Positions 26,878 to 36,371 of a stretch of DNA of 64,000 nt are shown here, piece by piece; position 1 is the stretch's first letter; every line of letters begins with the position of its first letter. Origin of the DNA: Lysobacter avium (GTDB lineage: Bacteria > Pseudomonadota > Gammaproteobacteria > Xanthomonadales > Xanthomonadaceae); the NCBI RefSeq assembly GCF_015209745.1, contig NZ_CP063657.1:1-64000 (forward strand), given 5' to 3'. The position numbers and the translations under genes were made by a program. Under the pieces are notes generated by a model. The model was not told where the DNA came from and searched no databases. It was given only the letters and a program-made list of their open reading frames with translations.

Positions 26878-27942
26878 TCAGTCGGGGCGTTCCTGATCGA
26901 AGTCGTGGTGGTAGCGGACCGCCGCCTCGACCTCGTTGCGCGAGCCCAGGAACACCGGCACGCGCTGGTGCAAACCGGTGGGCGTCACTTCCAGCATGCG
27001 CTGGCGGCCGGTACTGGCGGCGCCGCCGGCCTGCTCGACCAGCATCGCCATCGGGTTGGCCTCGTACATCAGGCGCAGCTTGCCCCCCTTTGCCTCGCAC
27101 TTGGCATCCAGCGGGTAGCTGAAGATACCGCCGCGGGTCAGCAGGCGGTGCACGTCGGCGACCATGCTGGCGACCCAGCGCATGTTGAAGTCCTTGCCGC
27201 GTGGACCGGTCTTTCCGGCCAGCAGGTCGGCCACGTAGGCCTGCATCGGCGGCTGCCAGTGGCGCTGGTTGGACATGTTGACCGCGAATTCCTGCGTCTC
27301 CTCCGGAATGCGCATGCCGCGCGTGGTCAGGGTGAAGCTGCCGATCTCGCGGTCCAGGGTGAAGGCGTGGGTGCCGTGGCCGATGGTCAGCACGAGCGTC
27401 GTGTTGGGGCCGTAGGTGCAGTAGCCGGCGACCAGCTGCTCGGTGCCCGGCTGCAGGTAGTGCTCATCGGCCGGCTTCGTCACGCCCTCGGGGCAGCGCA
27501 GCACCGAGAAGATCGTGCCCACCGAGATGTTCACATCGATGTTGGAGCTGCCATCCAGCGGATCGAACAGCAGCAGGTAGTTGCCCGCCGGCCAGCCGTC
27601 CGGGCTCAGGTCCTGGATCGGAACGCTGTGGTCCATTTCCTCCGACGCCAGACCGGCCAGGTGGCCGCCCCAGGCGTTGGCCTCCATCAGCACGTCGTTG
27701 GCGATCACGTCGAGCTTCTTCTGCGCCTCGCCCTGGACGTTGATGCTGGCCTGGCCCGGGGTTCCCGCATCGCCCAGCACGCCGCCCAGCGCGCCCTTGC
27801 CGACCTCGATCGAGATACGCTTGCAGGCGCGGGTCACCACTTCGATCAGCAGGCGCAGGTCGGGGCGGATATGGCCGGCGCGCTCCTCCTCGATCAGGAA
27901 CCGGGTGAGCGAGTAGGGGCTGTTGGGGCGATTGGGCGTCAT
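26878..27942 (-). CDS. fbp: Fructose-1,6-bisphosphatase, class I
   Basis: The enzyme hydrolyses fructose 1,6-bisphosphate to fructose 6-phosphate in gluconeogenesis. The 354-residue length is that of the class I family. The metal site [14 protein letters not shown] is intact, and the substrate-binding region [25 protein letters not shown] is present. The start at 27942 ([19 protein letters not shown]) is preferred over longer in-frame options, which add an unrelated Arg/Ser-rich leader. A 207-bp gap without evident features separates it from the sigma-54 activator gene. Confidence 0.96.
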   Translation of the reverse strand: MTPNRPNSPYSLTRFLIEEERAGHIRPDLRLLIEVVTRACKRISIEVGKGALGGVLGDAGTPGQASINVQGEAQKKLDVIANDVLMEANAWGGHLAGLASEEMDHSVPIQDLSPDGWPAGNYLLLFDPLDGSSNIDVNISVGTIFSVLRCPEGVTKPADEHYLQPGTEQLVAGYCTYGPNTTLVLTIGHGTHAFTLDREIGSFTLTTRGMRIPEETQEFAVNMSNQRHWQPPMQAYVADLLAGKTGPRGKDFNMRWVASMVADVHRLLTRGGIFSYPLDAKCEAKGGKLRLMYEANPMAMLVEQAGGAASTGRQRMLEVTPTGLHQRVPVFLGSRNEVEAAVRYHHDFDQERPD

Positions 27943-28009
27943 CGTGGCGCTCCGGGGCAGTGGCGATGGCGGCATTGTAAGCCGCCGCCCGAGCTCCGGC
28001 CCGGCTGCC

Positions 28010-29506
28010 TCAATCCTCGATGACGACCCCGCCTTCCTCCAGCAGGGCGCGCAATGGGGCCAGCTGCTCGCGGTAGCGCTTCCACCGGCCCACCGCGCCG
28101 GCATGCAAGGGCTCGCGGACCTGCCCCGCACTGGCGGTTGCCACCGGCGCCGGGTGACTGGCGAAGTCCAGGCAGGCCGGGTCCCAGGTCAGGCCGGCTC
28201 CTTCCAGCAGGCGGCGCGTCCCGCCTTCCTGATCGGCAACCAGCGCTTCGTAGTCGACCTGGATGATGCGACCCGGGAAATGGCGGTCCCAGTGCGCCAT
28301 CAGGCGGTCGAACAGCAGGTAGTAGCGACCGATGTCGAGCAGGTCATAGGAGTAGCCGAAGTAGGGCGATTCGGGGCCGAACAGCAGACGGAAGTTGCCC
28401 AGGCAGGTGTCCATGGGATTGCGTCGCACACTCACCAGCGTGGCATGGGGCAGCGCCCGGGCGATGTAGCCCAGATAGAGGAAGTTGTGCGGCAGCTTGT
28501 CGGTAAACCGCGGAAGTTGGCCAGTGAGCGGACGTGTGCCCGCCAAATATCGGTCGCCGAGCGCGGCCCAGTCGCGGACGCGGCCGGCAGCGATGTGGGC
28601 CGGATCGAACATGCGGAAGCCGTCACCGCCCATGGCCTCCTTCCACGCGGCGCCGAACTGGTGCAGCTCACCGGCTGACTGCACCTGCGGATGGCTGGCA
28701 AGGATGCGGTCGACCAGGGTCGTGCCGGAGCGGGGCATCCCGAGGATGAAGATCGGCTCGCGGCTGGGGTGGCCGTTGCCCGCGGGTGGATGATCGACGC
28801 TGCGTGCGAGGGCGTCGAACAGTGCTGCGTCCTGCGCACTGGAGTAGCCCATCAGCTGCCGGGGCGCCGATTTGCCGCGCACCAGGTGCGCGAACGCCTG
28901 CGGATACTCGCCCAGATCCTCCAGCTCCTTGGCCAGCGCCATGTTGAGGTAGACCGTCGCCGTCACGCTGTTGCCCGGGCGGGCGAGCAGGGCGCGCAGA
29001 CAATCTACGTGGTTGCTTTCGGCGGTTTGCCGGCGCAACCGGGACAACGCCAGATGAGCCTGCCAGTGCAGCGGGGCCACGGCGATGCAGGCTTCGTACT
29101 CACGCTCCGCCGCCGCAACGCGACCGTGGTAGGTCAGCGAGGTGGCCAGGTTGTACCGGTAGCCGGGATCGTCCGGCGCCAACGCAACTGCGCGCTGGAA
29201 TGCGGCCAACGCGCGCTCGTGCAGATGGCATTGGGTCAGCACGTCGCCGGCGCGGTCGTGGGTCAGCGCGTCGTCGGGTGCCAGCTGCAGGGCACGCTGG
29301 ACCTGTTCCATCGCGCCCGCGCTGTCGTGCGCCATTGCCAGGGCGCGTGCCAGGTACAGCGCTATCGCGGGGTTATGCGGGTCCAGTGCGGCCGCTTGCT
29401 GCAATGGCGCAACCGCTTGATGCGGCTGCTGGCGCTGCAAGGCGTTGGCACCCGCGGCGAGCAGCGATTGCGCGGAGGGAACGGCTGTGTCCGGGTTTGA
29501 GGTCAT
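28010..29506 (-). CDS. TPR-sulfotransferase fusion protein
   Basis: A 498-residue two-part protein. Residues about 10-215 form tetratricopeptide repeats (for example [19 protein letters not shown] and [19 protein letters not shown]). From about 235 a PAPS-dependent sulfotransferase-like domain begins with [17 protein letters not shown], the 5'-phosphosulfate loop, and includes [15 protein letters not shown], a 3'-phosphate-binding segment. TPR-sulfotransferase proteins are common in Xanthomonadaceae, but the acceptor is unknown; a carbohydrate or protein tyrosine is possible. The frame stays open for 600 bp upstream of the start at 29506 and runs into phhA in another frame, which is not a fusion. 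It is probably downstream in the phhA transcript. Confidence 0.8.
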   Translation of the reverse strand: MTSNPDTAVPSAQSLLAAGANALQRQQPHQAVAPLQQAAALDPHNPAIALYLARALAMAHDSAGAMEQVQRALQLAPDDALTHDRAGDVLTQCHLHERALAAFQRAVALAPDDPGYRYNLATSLTYHGRVAAAEREYEACIAVAPLHWQAHLALSRLRRQTAESNHVDCLRALLARPGNSVTATVYLNMALAKELEDLGEYPQAFAHLVRGKSAPRQLMGYSSAQDAALFDALARSVDHPPAGNGHPSREPIFILGMPRSGTTLVDRILASHPQVQSAGELHQFGAAWKEAMGGDGFRMFDPAHIAAGRVRDWAALGDRYLAGTRPLTGQLPRFTDKLPHNFLYLGYIARALPHATLVSVRRNPMDTCLGNFRLLFGPESPYFGYSYDLLDIGRYYLLFDRLMAHWDRHFPGRIIQVDYEALVADQEGGTRRLLEGAGLTWDPACLDFASHPAPVATASAGQVREPLHAGAVGRWKRYREQLAPLRALLEEGGVVIED

Positions 29507-29595
29507 GACGGTAGTGCGAAGCGAATGACCGGTCCTGACGCCGGCCAGTGTGCGTTCGTCCGCGCGAGGAATCCGCGGATGATACGTGGCGCGGC

Positions 29596-30483
29596 TCAGA
29601 CGTCGCCGTCGTTGAGCCAGCCCTCGCCCGTGCCGCGGTGGAACACCTTGTCGGTGTCGATCACGTCGCCGGCCGGAATCGCGTCCATCGCGGCGAGCTT
29701 GGTGTAGATCGGGGCGAAGTCCGGTCCGGTCGCGTCCATCAGTTGCTGGAAGCTGTCGATGACGAAGTAGGTCTTCTGGTAGGTGTCGATGCGGTAGCGG
29801 GTGCGCATGATCCGCTCCAGATCGAAACCGATCCGGTTGGGCGCATCGCTTTGCAGGCAGTGGATCGACTCGCCCTTGGACGAAACGATGCCGCTGCCGT
29901 AGATCCGCAGGCCGTCCTTTTGCTGGATCAGGCCGAACTCGACCGTGTACCAGTACAGCCGGGTCAGGTTGACCAGGGCGTCGCTGCCGATGCCGTGGGC
30001 CTTGACGCCGCCGCGCCCGTAGGCGGCCATGTAGTCGGCGAACACGGGGTTCATCAGCAGCGGGACATGGCCGAAGAGGTCGTGGAACAGGTCCGGCTCG
30101 GCGAGGTAATCCAGCTGATCCTCGCGGCGGATCCACCAGGTGACCGGGAAACGCCGGTTGGCCAGGTGCTGGAAGAATTCCAGCTCCGGCAGCAGGCCTT
30201 CCACACCGATCAGCTCCCAGCCCGTCGCCGCGTGCAGGATGGGGTTGAGGTCGGCGAATTTAGGAATGCGGTCGGCGGTCATCTCCATCGCCCCCAGCGC
30301 AGCGATGAACTCCTCGCTGGCCAGGCCCGGCAGGATGGCTTTCTGGCGCTCGAACAGCTGCGCCCAGACCGCGTGGTCAGCGTCGGTGTAGCTGTCCCAC
30401 GGCTGCTCCACGATCGCGGTCGTGTAGACCGGCACGTAACCCTTTTCGGTGAGCTGGGATTCGGTGCGGCGGGCTGTTTCCAT
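29596..30483 (-). CDS. phhA: Phenylalanine-4-hydroxylase
   Basis: This non-haem iron, pterin-dependent monooxygenase converts phenylalanine to tyrosine. The 295-residue bacterial catalytic-only form is seen. Iron ligands are His134 and His139 in LFHDLFGHVPLL and Glu182 in YWYTVEFGL. The pterin-binding region around PVTWWIRREDQLDYL is present. The start at 30483 (METARRTESQ) has GAGGAG upstream. The pterin cofactor pathway begins with FolE, also encoded in this window at 43102, but the genes are unlinked. Confidence 0.95.
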   Translation of the reverse strand: METARRTESQLTEKGYVPVYTTAIVEQPWDSYTDADHAVWAQLFERQKAILPGLASEEFIAALGAMEMTADRIPKFADLNPILHAATGWELIGVEGLLPELEFFQHLANRRFPVTWWIRREDQLDYLAEPDLFHDLFGHVPLLMNPVFADYMAAYGRGGVKAHGIGSDALVNLTRLYWYTVEFGLIQQKDGLRIYGSGIVSSKGESIHCLQSDAPNRIGFDLERIMRTRYRIDTYQKTYFVIDSFQQLMDATGPDFAPIYTKLAAMDAIPAGDVIDTDKVFHRGTGEGWLNDGDV

Positions 30484-30675
30484 GGGAGCTCCTCGTTGAC
30501 GGCGCGGGTCACCAACCACTGTAGCGTCTGGTGCACGCATGTGCGTGATCAGGACCGATTGCGGGCTTCCAGCTGCGCCGCTGCTCAAGCAGTCAGGCGT
30601 GGACCACATCAATCCCGGTTTCGTCCCGCGTAACGGCGAGACGTTCCACCGGACGCGCCGTTGCCGGCCGGTGCG

Positions 30676-31755
30676 TCAGCGTGAGTCGGCGCCAGCCGTG
30701 CAATCAGGCGTGCGGCGCAGCAGGCTGCCGATGCGCGACTGCTCCTGCGCGCAGCGCTCGGCCTCCGCCGCTGCCTCCTGCGCCGACTTGCGCGCTTGGG
30801 CTGCGGCCGCCTGGCGGGCGACAAGGGTGGCCTCGGCGACACGCTCCTTGTGCATCTTCGCCAGCGCCGCGCGGATCTGCGGCAGCGCCGCCATCGCGGC
30901 CTTCTCGCCTTCCAGGATCGCGTTGTTGCGCTGCTCGAAACTGGCCGGCCCGATCTCGTCGACCCGCGGCCGGATGACGACGTCCGCTCGGGCCAGCTCC
31001 TGCGCGCCAAGCTTGCGGCCCATGATGGCAATGGACTGGTTGACGTTGCCCAGCAGGCTGCCGGGCGCCTTGCCGCTGGCAATGGTGGAGATGTCCACGG
31101 CGATGACGAAGTCCGCGCCCAGCTCGCGCGCGGCATCCACCGGCACCGGACTGACGATGCCGCCGTCCACATAGTGCAGGCCGCCGATGAGCGTCGGCTC
31201 GAACACGCCGGGGATACTGCTGGACGCGCGCACCGCCTGACCGGTGTTGCCGCGCACGAACACGGTGCGCTTGCCGGTCTCCAGCTGGGTGGACACCACC
31301 GCGAACGGCTTGACCATCCTGTCCAGCGTGCGACCGCCGACCAGCTCGTTGACGTAGTCCTGCAGCTTCTGGCCCTTGATCACCCCGCCGGAGAACAGGC
31401 TCACGTCGCGGATCTTCGACTCGTCCAGCGCGAAGGCCTGGCGCTGCATCTGGAAGGAATCCATGCCGCTGGCATACAGCGCACCCACCACGCTGCCCGC
31501 GCTGGTGCCCGATACGACGACGGGCTCCATGCCGTTGGCCTCGAGCATCTTGATTACGCCGATGTGGGCGAATCCCTTGGCCGCGCCGCCGCCCAGGGCC
31601 ACGCCGATCCGGGGCGGGGGAACGCTGACCGGCGCAACCGGCGCGGCGATGGCAGGCGCGGGGTCGGGCCGGGTATTGCCGCCGCACGCGGCCAGGACGA
31701 TGCCCGCGCTCAGGGTCAGCCAGTGACGGGGGCGGATCAGGGTTTTCAGCCGCAT
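30676..31755 (-). CDS. Patatin-like phospholipase lipoprotein (RssA/NTE family)
   Basis: A 359-residue membrane-anchored serine acyl hydrolase. The type II signal peptide ends at Cys24 in IVLAACGG. The oxyanion loop GGGAAKG is at about 55-61, the nucleophile is Ser85 in SGTSAGS, and the catalytic Asp is in YVDGGIVSP. The C-terminal 70 residues are an Ala/Glu/Gln-rich, probably coiled-coil tail (ARQAAAAQARKSAQEAAAEA). An Arg-rich end follows. The start at 31755 gives the signal peptide; the frame is open far upstream but noncoding in character. It diverges from the ABC ATPase gene, with 48 bp between starts. Confidence 0.87.
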   Translation of the reverse strand: MRLKTLIRPRHWLTLSAGIVLAACGGNTRPDPAPAIAAPVAPVSVPPPRIGVALGGGAAKGFAHIGVIKMLEANGMEPVVVSGTSAGSVVGALYASGMDSFQMQRQAFALDESKIRDVSLFSGGVIKGQKLQDYVNELVGGRTLDRMVKPFAVVSTQLETGKRTVFVRGNTGQAVRASSSIPGVFEPTLIGGLHYVDGGIVSPVPVDAARELGADFVIAVDISTIASGKAPGSLLGNVNQSIAIMGRKLGAQELARADVVIRPRVDEIGPASFEQRNNAILEGEKAAMAALPQIRAALAKMHKERVAEATLVARQAAAAQARKSAQEAAAEAERCAQEQSRIGSLLRRTPDCTAGADSR

Positions 31756-31803
31756 GGCGACAGGTACATTGAATGACGGGACGGCAAGGATAGTGCCCGG
31801 CGC

Positions 31804-32586
31804 TTGAACGTGGTCAGTCCGGCGTCCCGCGTGGCTTATCCTCAGGGAGTGTTCGAACTCCGCCAGGTCTGCAGATCCTACGGTCGCGTCGTCGCGCTGG
31901 ACGCGGTCGAGCTGTGCATCGCCAGCGGCCGCACCACCGCCCTGATCGGCCCCAGCGGCGCGGGCAAGTCCAGCGTACTGCGGATGCTGGTCGGGCTGGA
32001 CTGGCCGGACAGTGGCGAGGTGCGCTTTGACGGGGAGCCATTGCAGCGCGAGCGCCTGCTCCAGCAGCGCCGGCGCATCGGCTACATGATCCAGGAGGGC
32101 GGGCTGTTCCCCCACCTCAGCGCCGCGGCCAACATCGCCCTGCTGGCGCGGACCGTCGGCTGGTCCGCGGAGCGTATCGCGCAGCGCATCGAGGTATTGG
32201 CGGCGATGACGCGCTTGCCGGTGGACGCGTTGCGCCGCTATCCGGCCGAGCTGTCCGGCGGTCAGCGCCAGCGGGTCGGGCTGATCCGTGCGCTGATGCT
32301 GGACCCGCAGGTGCTGCTGCTGGACGAGCCGCTGGGCGCGCTGGATCCGATCATCCGCCACGAACTGCAGGAGCAGATGCGCGAGTTGTTCGTCGAGCTG
32401 CGCAAGACCGTGGTGCTGGTCACGCACGACGTCGCCGAGGCAGCGTATCTGGCCGACACGCTGGTGTTGATGCGAGCCGGTAGCATCGCCCAGCAGGGTA
32501 CTGCGCGCGAGTTGCACGACGCCCCCGACGAGCCCTTCGTTACCCGCTTCATGACCGCCCAGCGCAGCCTGGAGCAGAGTCTGTGA
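31804..32586 (+). CDS. Osmoprotectant/choline-type ABC transporter ATPase (OpuCA-like)
   Basis: The ATP-binding subunit of a quaternary-amine uptake system. The 260-residue protein has Walker A GPSGAGKS, Q-loop MIQEGG, signature LSGGQRQR, Walker B LLLDEPLGALD and H-loop THDVAEA. The QEGG variant with FPHLSAAANI is typical of the OpuC/YehX group. Unlike OpuCA it lacks C-terminal CBS domains. The start is uncertain: TTG at 31804 or GTG at 31849. Its stop overlaps the GTG start of the next gene, so the two are coupled. Confidence 0.85.
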   Translation: MNVVSPASRVAYPQGVFELRQVCRSYGRVVALDAVELCIASGRTTALIGPSGAGKSSVLRMLVGLDWPDSGEVRFDGEPLQRERLLQQRRRIGYMIQEGGLFPHLSAAANIALLARTVGWSAERIAQRIEVLAAMTRLPVDALRRYPAELSGGQRQRVGLIRALMLDPQVLLLDEPLGALDPIIRHELQEQMRELFVELRKTVVLVTHDVAEAAYLADTLVLMRAGSIAQQGTARELHDAPDEPFVTRFMTAQRSLEQSL

Positions 32587-34097
32587 GCGCCGCCCAGGTC
32601 CGGGTCCGCGCACGCCCGGGCTGGCTGCTGCTGGCTTTGGTCGTCGCACTGGCCATCGCCGCGATGCCGGTTGCACCGGCCCAAGCCGAACGGGTGACCG
32701 TGGGATCCAAGGCGTTTACCGAGTCGGTGATCCTGGGCGAGGTCGCGGCGGGACTGCCCCACGACGAGGGCGTCACGGTGTCCCACCGGGCCCAACTGGG
32801 TGGCACCCGAATCCTGTGGCGGGCGCTGCTCGAGGGCGACATCGACGCCTACCCCGAGTACACCGGCACGCTTGCCGCGGAACTGCTGCAGATGCCGGGC
32901 GCCGACCCTGACCGGATGCGCGCCGCGCTCGGCGAGCGCGGTCTGGGCATGACCGCGTCGCTGGGTTTCAGCAACACCTACGCGTTGGGCATGACCCGCG
33001 CCCGTGCCGGAGAGCTGGGCGTGGTCACGGTGTCCGACCTGGCGGACCATCCGGAGCTGAAAATCGGCCTCAGCAACGAGTTCATGCAGCGCGCCGACGG
33101 CTGGCCGGGCGTGCGCGACGCCTACGGTTTGCCGCACCGGCCCGACGGACTCGATCACGACCTGGCCTACCGCGGCCTGGCCAGCGGCGCGCTGGATGTC
33201 ATCGACCTGTACACCACCGATGCGGAGATTCCGTACTACGAGCTGATCGTGCTGGAGGACGATCGCGGCTATTTTCCTGACTACGCGGCGGTGTTCCTCT
33301 ATCGCAAGGACCTGCAGGCGCGCGCGCCGGAATGGCTGGCGGCGCTGCAAGGCCTGGCCGGCCGCATCGACGCGCCGACCATGCAACGGCTCAATGCCGA
33401 GGTGAAGCTGGAGGGCGCCAGCGAAGCCCGCGTCGCCGCGGGGTGGCTGGGCGTCGCCGCGCCCGCCGCGGCATCGCGCGCGCAGCGGATCTGGAAGCGG
33501 ACCGTGGAACACCTCGGGCTGGTGGGCATCTCGCTGGGACTGGCGCTGCTCGTCGCGTTGCCCCTCGGTGTGCTGGCTGCGCGCCGGCCGCGGCTCGGCC
33601 AACTGGTACTGACCGTCACCGGCCTGCTGCAGACGCTGCCGTCGCTGGCCGTGTTCGTCTTCATGATCCCGCTGTTCGGCATCGGCGCCGGCCCGGCGAT
33701 TGCCGCGCTGTTCCTCTACAGCCTGCTGCCGATCGTGCGCAACACGCACGCCGGTCTGACCGGCATTCCGCGCGAGCTGCGCGAAACGGCGGCCGCGCTG
33801 GGCCTGCCGCCGCGCACCCGCCTGTGGCGGATCGAGCTGCCGCTCGCCCTGGGCATGATCCTGGCCGGCATCAAGACCGCCGCTGTCATCAACGTCGGCA
33901 CCGCCACGCTGGGAGCTTTGATCGGTGCCGGCGGCTACGGGCAACCGATTCTCGCGGGCATCCGCCTGGACGATATCGGCCTGATCCTGGAAGGCGCGGT
34001 GCCGGCGGCGGTGCTCGCGCTGGTGGTGCAGGGTGGCTTCGAACTGGTCGAGCGCGGCCTGACGCCGCGTGGCTTGCGGCTGGCCGCGCGGCACTGA
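32583..34097 (+). CDS. Fused substrate-binding/permease protein of an osmoprotectant ABC transporter
   Basis: A 504-residue protein that joins an OpuAC-type binding protein to its permease. After a signal-anchor helix (about 15-33), the binding domain runs from VTVGSKAFTESVILGE to about 295. It includes GGTRILWRALLEGDIDAYPEYTGTL, characteristic of glycine betaine/choline/carnitine binders. The permease (about 310-500) has five or six helices and the EAA-like loop ELRETAAALGLPPRTRLWRIELP. It overlaps the ATPase gene by 4 bp (GTGA). Substrate within the quaternary amines is not certain. Confidence 0.87.
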   Translation: MSAAQVRVRARPGWLLLALVVALAIAAMPVAPAQAERVTVGSKAFTESVILGEVAAGLPHDEGVTVSHRAQLGGTRILWRALLEGDIDAYPEYTGTLAAELLQMPGADPDRMRAALGERGLGMTASLGFSNTYALGMTRARAGELGVVTVSDLADHPELKIGLSNEFMQRADGWPGVRDAYGLPHRPDGLDHDLAYRGLASGALDVIDLYTTDAEIPYYELIVLEDDRGYFPDYAAVFLYRKDLQARAPEWLAALQGLAGRIDAPTMQRLNAEVKLEGASEARVAAGWLGVAAPAAASRAQRIWKRTVEHLGLVGISLGLALLVALPLGVLAARRPRLGQLVLTVTGLLQTLPSLAVFVFMIPLFGIGAGPAIAALFLYSLLPIVRNTHAGLTGIPRELRETAAALGLPPRTRLWRIELPLALGMILAGIKTAAVINVGTATLGALIGAGGYGQPILAGIRLDDIGLILEGAVPAAVLALVVQGGFELVERGLTPRGLRLAARH

Positions 34098-34163
34098 CCG
34101 CGCGCCACTGCCCGCCCGCGATCGATCGCACCTGAGTGGGCGGTGCGACCGGTGCCGGACCGC

Positions 34164-34946
34164 CTAGTCGCGGCGCCGGAACGGCAGGACCACGCCGCGC
34201 TCGTCCGCGGGGTCCGGGCGGTGCCACAACACCGGCACATCGTCGGGTGGGGACAGTTCCAGGCCCTCGGGATCGGGATTGGCCGCGTCCGCCTGCGCCA
34301 GCTCCTCTTCGATCTCCCAGCTGTATTTCTTGCGTGGCTGGCGCGGGTCCAGTCGCCGCCACAGAAACGCCGCCAGGACGCCGCCCAGCGCCCCGCCCAT
34401 GTGCGCCTGCCAGGACACGCCGATCTCGCGCGGGAAGATCGTCAGCAGCATGCCGCCGTAGAGGAAGAAGGCGATCATCGCCGCCGCAATCGCCGGCCGG
34501 TCGCGTCGCAGCAGGCCGAGGATGAAGACCAGGAACATCAGGCCGTGGGTGATGCCACTGGCACCCAGGTGGTAGGAGCCCGCATCGCCCAAAAGCCAGG
34601 CCCCGGCGCCCGAGCTAACCCACATCAGCGGCAGTGCGCGCAGCGTCGCGCGCGGGTACATCCCGCCGGCCAGCGTGCCCAGCATCAGCAGCGAGATCGC
34701 GTTGGCGGCCAGGTGCTCGAAGGAGCCATGCAGCAGGGGCGCACCGAGGATCCCGAGCAGCCCCGCCGCCGACCACGGCTGCACCATCCAGCCGCGCAGG
34801 TCGACCGCGCCCTGCAGCGAGTGGATCACCAGCAACAGCAGCACCGCCGCCAGGCTCAGGTTGAACGCGCCCATCCAGCGCTTGCGGTCGGCGATGCGCT
34901 GGGCCTTGGGATCCAGCGCGAGCGCTTCGGGAATCTTGTCAGGCAT
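34164..34946 (-). CDS. Rhomboid-family intramembrane serine protease
   Basis: A 260-residue membrane protease that cleaves within or near transmembrane segments. About six helices are visible between residues 27 and 195. The catalytic Ser130 lies in HLGASGITHG and His182 in SWQAHMGGALGG, giving a complete Ser-His dyad. The HGSFEHLAANAISL segment in the second helix is also typical. A charged C-terminal tail (YSWEIEEELAQADAAN) faces the cytoplasm. It converges with the ABC operon and is divergent from rlmI. Physiological substrates are unknown. Confidence 0.9.
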   Translation of the reverse strand: MPDKIPEALALDPKAQRIADRKRWMGAFNLSLAAVLLLLVIHSLQGAVDLRGWMVQPWSAAGLLGILGAPLLHGSFEHLAANAISLLMLGTLAGGMYPRATLRALPLMWVSSGAGAWLLGDAGSYHLGASGITHGLMFLVFILGLLRRDRPAIAAAMIAFFLYGGMLLTIFPREIGVSWQAHMGGALGGVLAAFLWRRLDPRQPRKKYSWEIEEELAQADAANPDPEGLELSPPDDVPVLWHRPDPADERGVVLPFRRRD

Positions 34947-35003
34947 TCACCAACTGTGGCGCTGGCGGCCGCGAATACAAGGCGGGCCCCGTAGAATGGC
35001 GGC

Positions 35004-36173
35004 ATGAACAACACCATCCCCACCGTCCACCTGAAGAACGCCTGGAAATCCTCCCACCCCTGGATCTTCCAGCGCCTGGTCGCCAAGCCGGCGCAGCGTC
35101 CGCGTCCCGGCGAGATCGTCGATGTGATTGGCGTGGACGGCGAACTGATCGGTCGCGGCTTCTACAACGGCCATTCGCGCATCGCCCTGCGCATGCTCGA
35201 CAACGACCCCAACGCGGTGATCGACGCGGACTGGTTCGCGCGCAAGATCGCCGCGGCCGTGTCGCTGCGCCGCGATGTGCTCAAGCTGGACGAGGTCGGC
35301 GATGCCTGGCGGGTTTTCCACAGCGAAGGTGACGGCATCTCCGGGCTGGTGATTGACCGCTACGCCGACCTGCTGGTGCTGGAGTTCTTCAGTGCCGGCG
35401 CGTTCCGCCACCGCGAATGGATCCAGGCCGCGCTGCGCGAGCAGTTCCCGGGCTGCCGCTTCCACATGTCCGCCGACGTCCACGTGCAGAAGCAGGAAAG
35501 CTTCGATTTCCGCGGCACCGAGCCGGCCCAACCGGCGGTCATCACCGAGCACGGGGTGAAGTTCCGCGCCGATCCGGCCGGCGCGCACAAGACCGGATTC
35601 TTCGCCGACCAGCGCGACAACCGCCAGTGGCTGAGCCAGCACGTGGCCGGCAAACGCATGCTCGACCTGTGCTGCAACACCGGCGGTTTCGGCGTGTATG
35701 CCGCGGTGCGCGGCGCCAGCGAGGTGGTGGGCGTGGACATCGACGCGGACGTGCTGTCCATCGCCAAGGGCAACGCCAAACTCAACCAAGCCGATGTGAA
35801 GTTCGTCCAGGCGGACATCTTTCCGTGGCTGCGCGATGCGGCGATCGCCGGCGAGCAGTACGACGTGGTGGTACTCGATCCGGCCAAGATGACCCGCGAC
35901 CGGGAGCAGGTGATTCCGGCGCTGAAGAAGTACCTGGACATGAACAAGCTGGCGCTGGGCGTGGTCAAGCCGGGCGGGCTGTTCGCGACCTTCTCCTGCA
36001 CGGGGCTGGTCAGCGAGGACCAGTTCCTGGACATGATCCGGCGGGCAGCGTTCTTCTCCAATCGGACGGTGCAGGTGCTGAAGGTGGCCGGCGCAGGGCC
36101 GGATCATCCGTGGTTGGCGCAGGTGCCGGAGTCGCGGTATCTGAAGGCGGCGTTTTGTCGGGTTTTGGACTGA
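35004..36173 (+). CDS. rlmI: 23S rRNA (cytosine)-methyltransferase, RlmI family
   Basis: An S-adenosylmethionine-dependent rRNA methyltransferase; RlmI makes m5C1962 in 23S rRNA. The 389-residue protein starts with a PUA-like RNA-binding domain (about 5-80, HPWIFQRLVAKPAQRPRPGEIVDV). A short beta hairpin domain and the class I Rossmann domain follow. The SAM site is LDLCCNTGGFGVYA and motif IV reads VVLDPAKM. A FSCTGLVSED segment near the C-terminus occupies the place of motif VI. The DPAK variant instead of DPPK leaves some doubt about the exact target base. Confidence 0.86.
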   Translation: MNNTIPTVHLKNAWKSSHPWIFQRLVAKPAQRPRPGEIVDVIGVDGELIGRGFYNGHSRIALRMLDNDPNAVIDADWFARKIAAAVSLRRDVLKLDEVGDAWRVFHSEGDGISGLVIDRYADLLVLEFFSAGAFRHREWIQAALREQFPGCRFHMSADVHVQKQESFDFRGTEPAQPAVITEHGVKFRADPAGAHKTGFFADQRDNRQWLSQHVAGKRMLDLCCNTGGFGVYAAVRGASEVVGVDIDADVLSIAKGNAKLNQADVKFVQADIFPWLRDAAIAGEQYDVVVLDPAKMTRDREQVIPALKKYLDMNKLALGVVKPGGLFATFSCTGLVSEDQFLDMIRRAAFFSNRTVQVLKVAGAGPDHPWLAQVPESRYLKAAFCRVLD

Positions 36174-36371
36174 GGCGGTTCCGGGGACCTGCAGGGGCTC
36201 CTCTGGGGCTCTGCGGGCGTGGGGCTACGTAGGGGCGCCGACCGGCAATCCCGATCAGTCGCTCCACGAAATTCGCTTGGTGATCGGGACTGCCGGCCGG
36301 CGCCTGCAGGGTCGCCTTCCGCAGTGGCCGGGGGTCGCGGGCTTTGAGACCGGCGTCGCTACACTGGAGCG

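Noticed and set aside
28010..30136. Possible 708-residue fusion extending the TPR-sulfotransferase upstream
   Set aside because: The upstream part is phhA read in another frame; a good start for the TPR protein exists at 29506.
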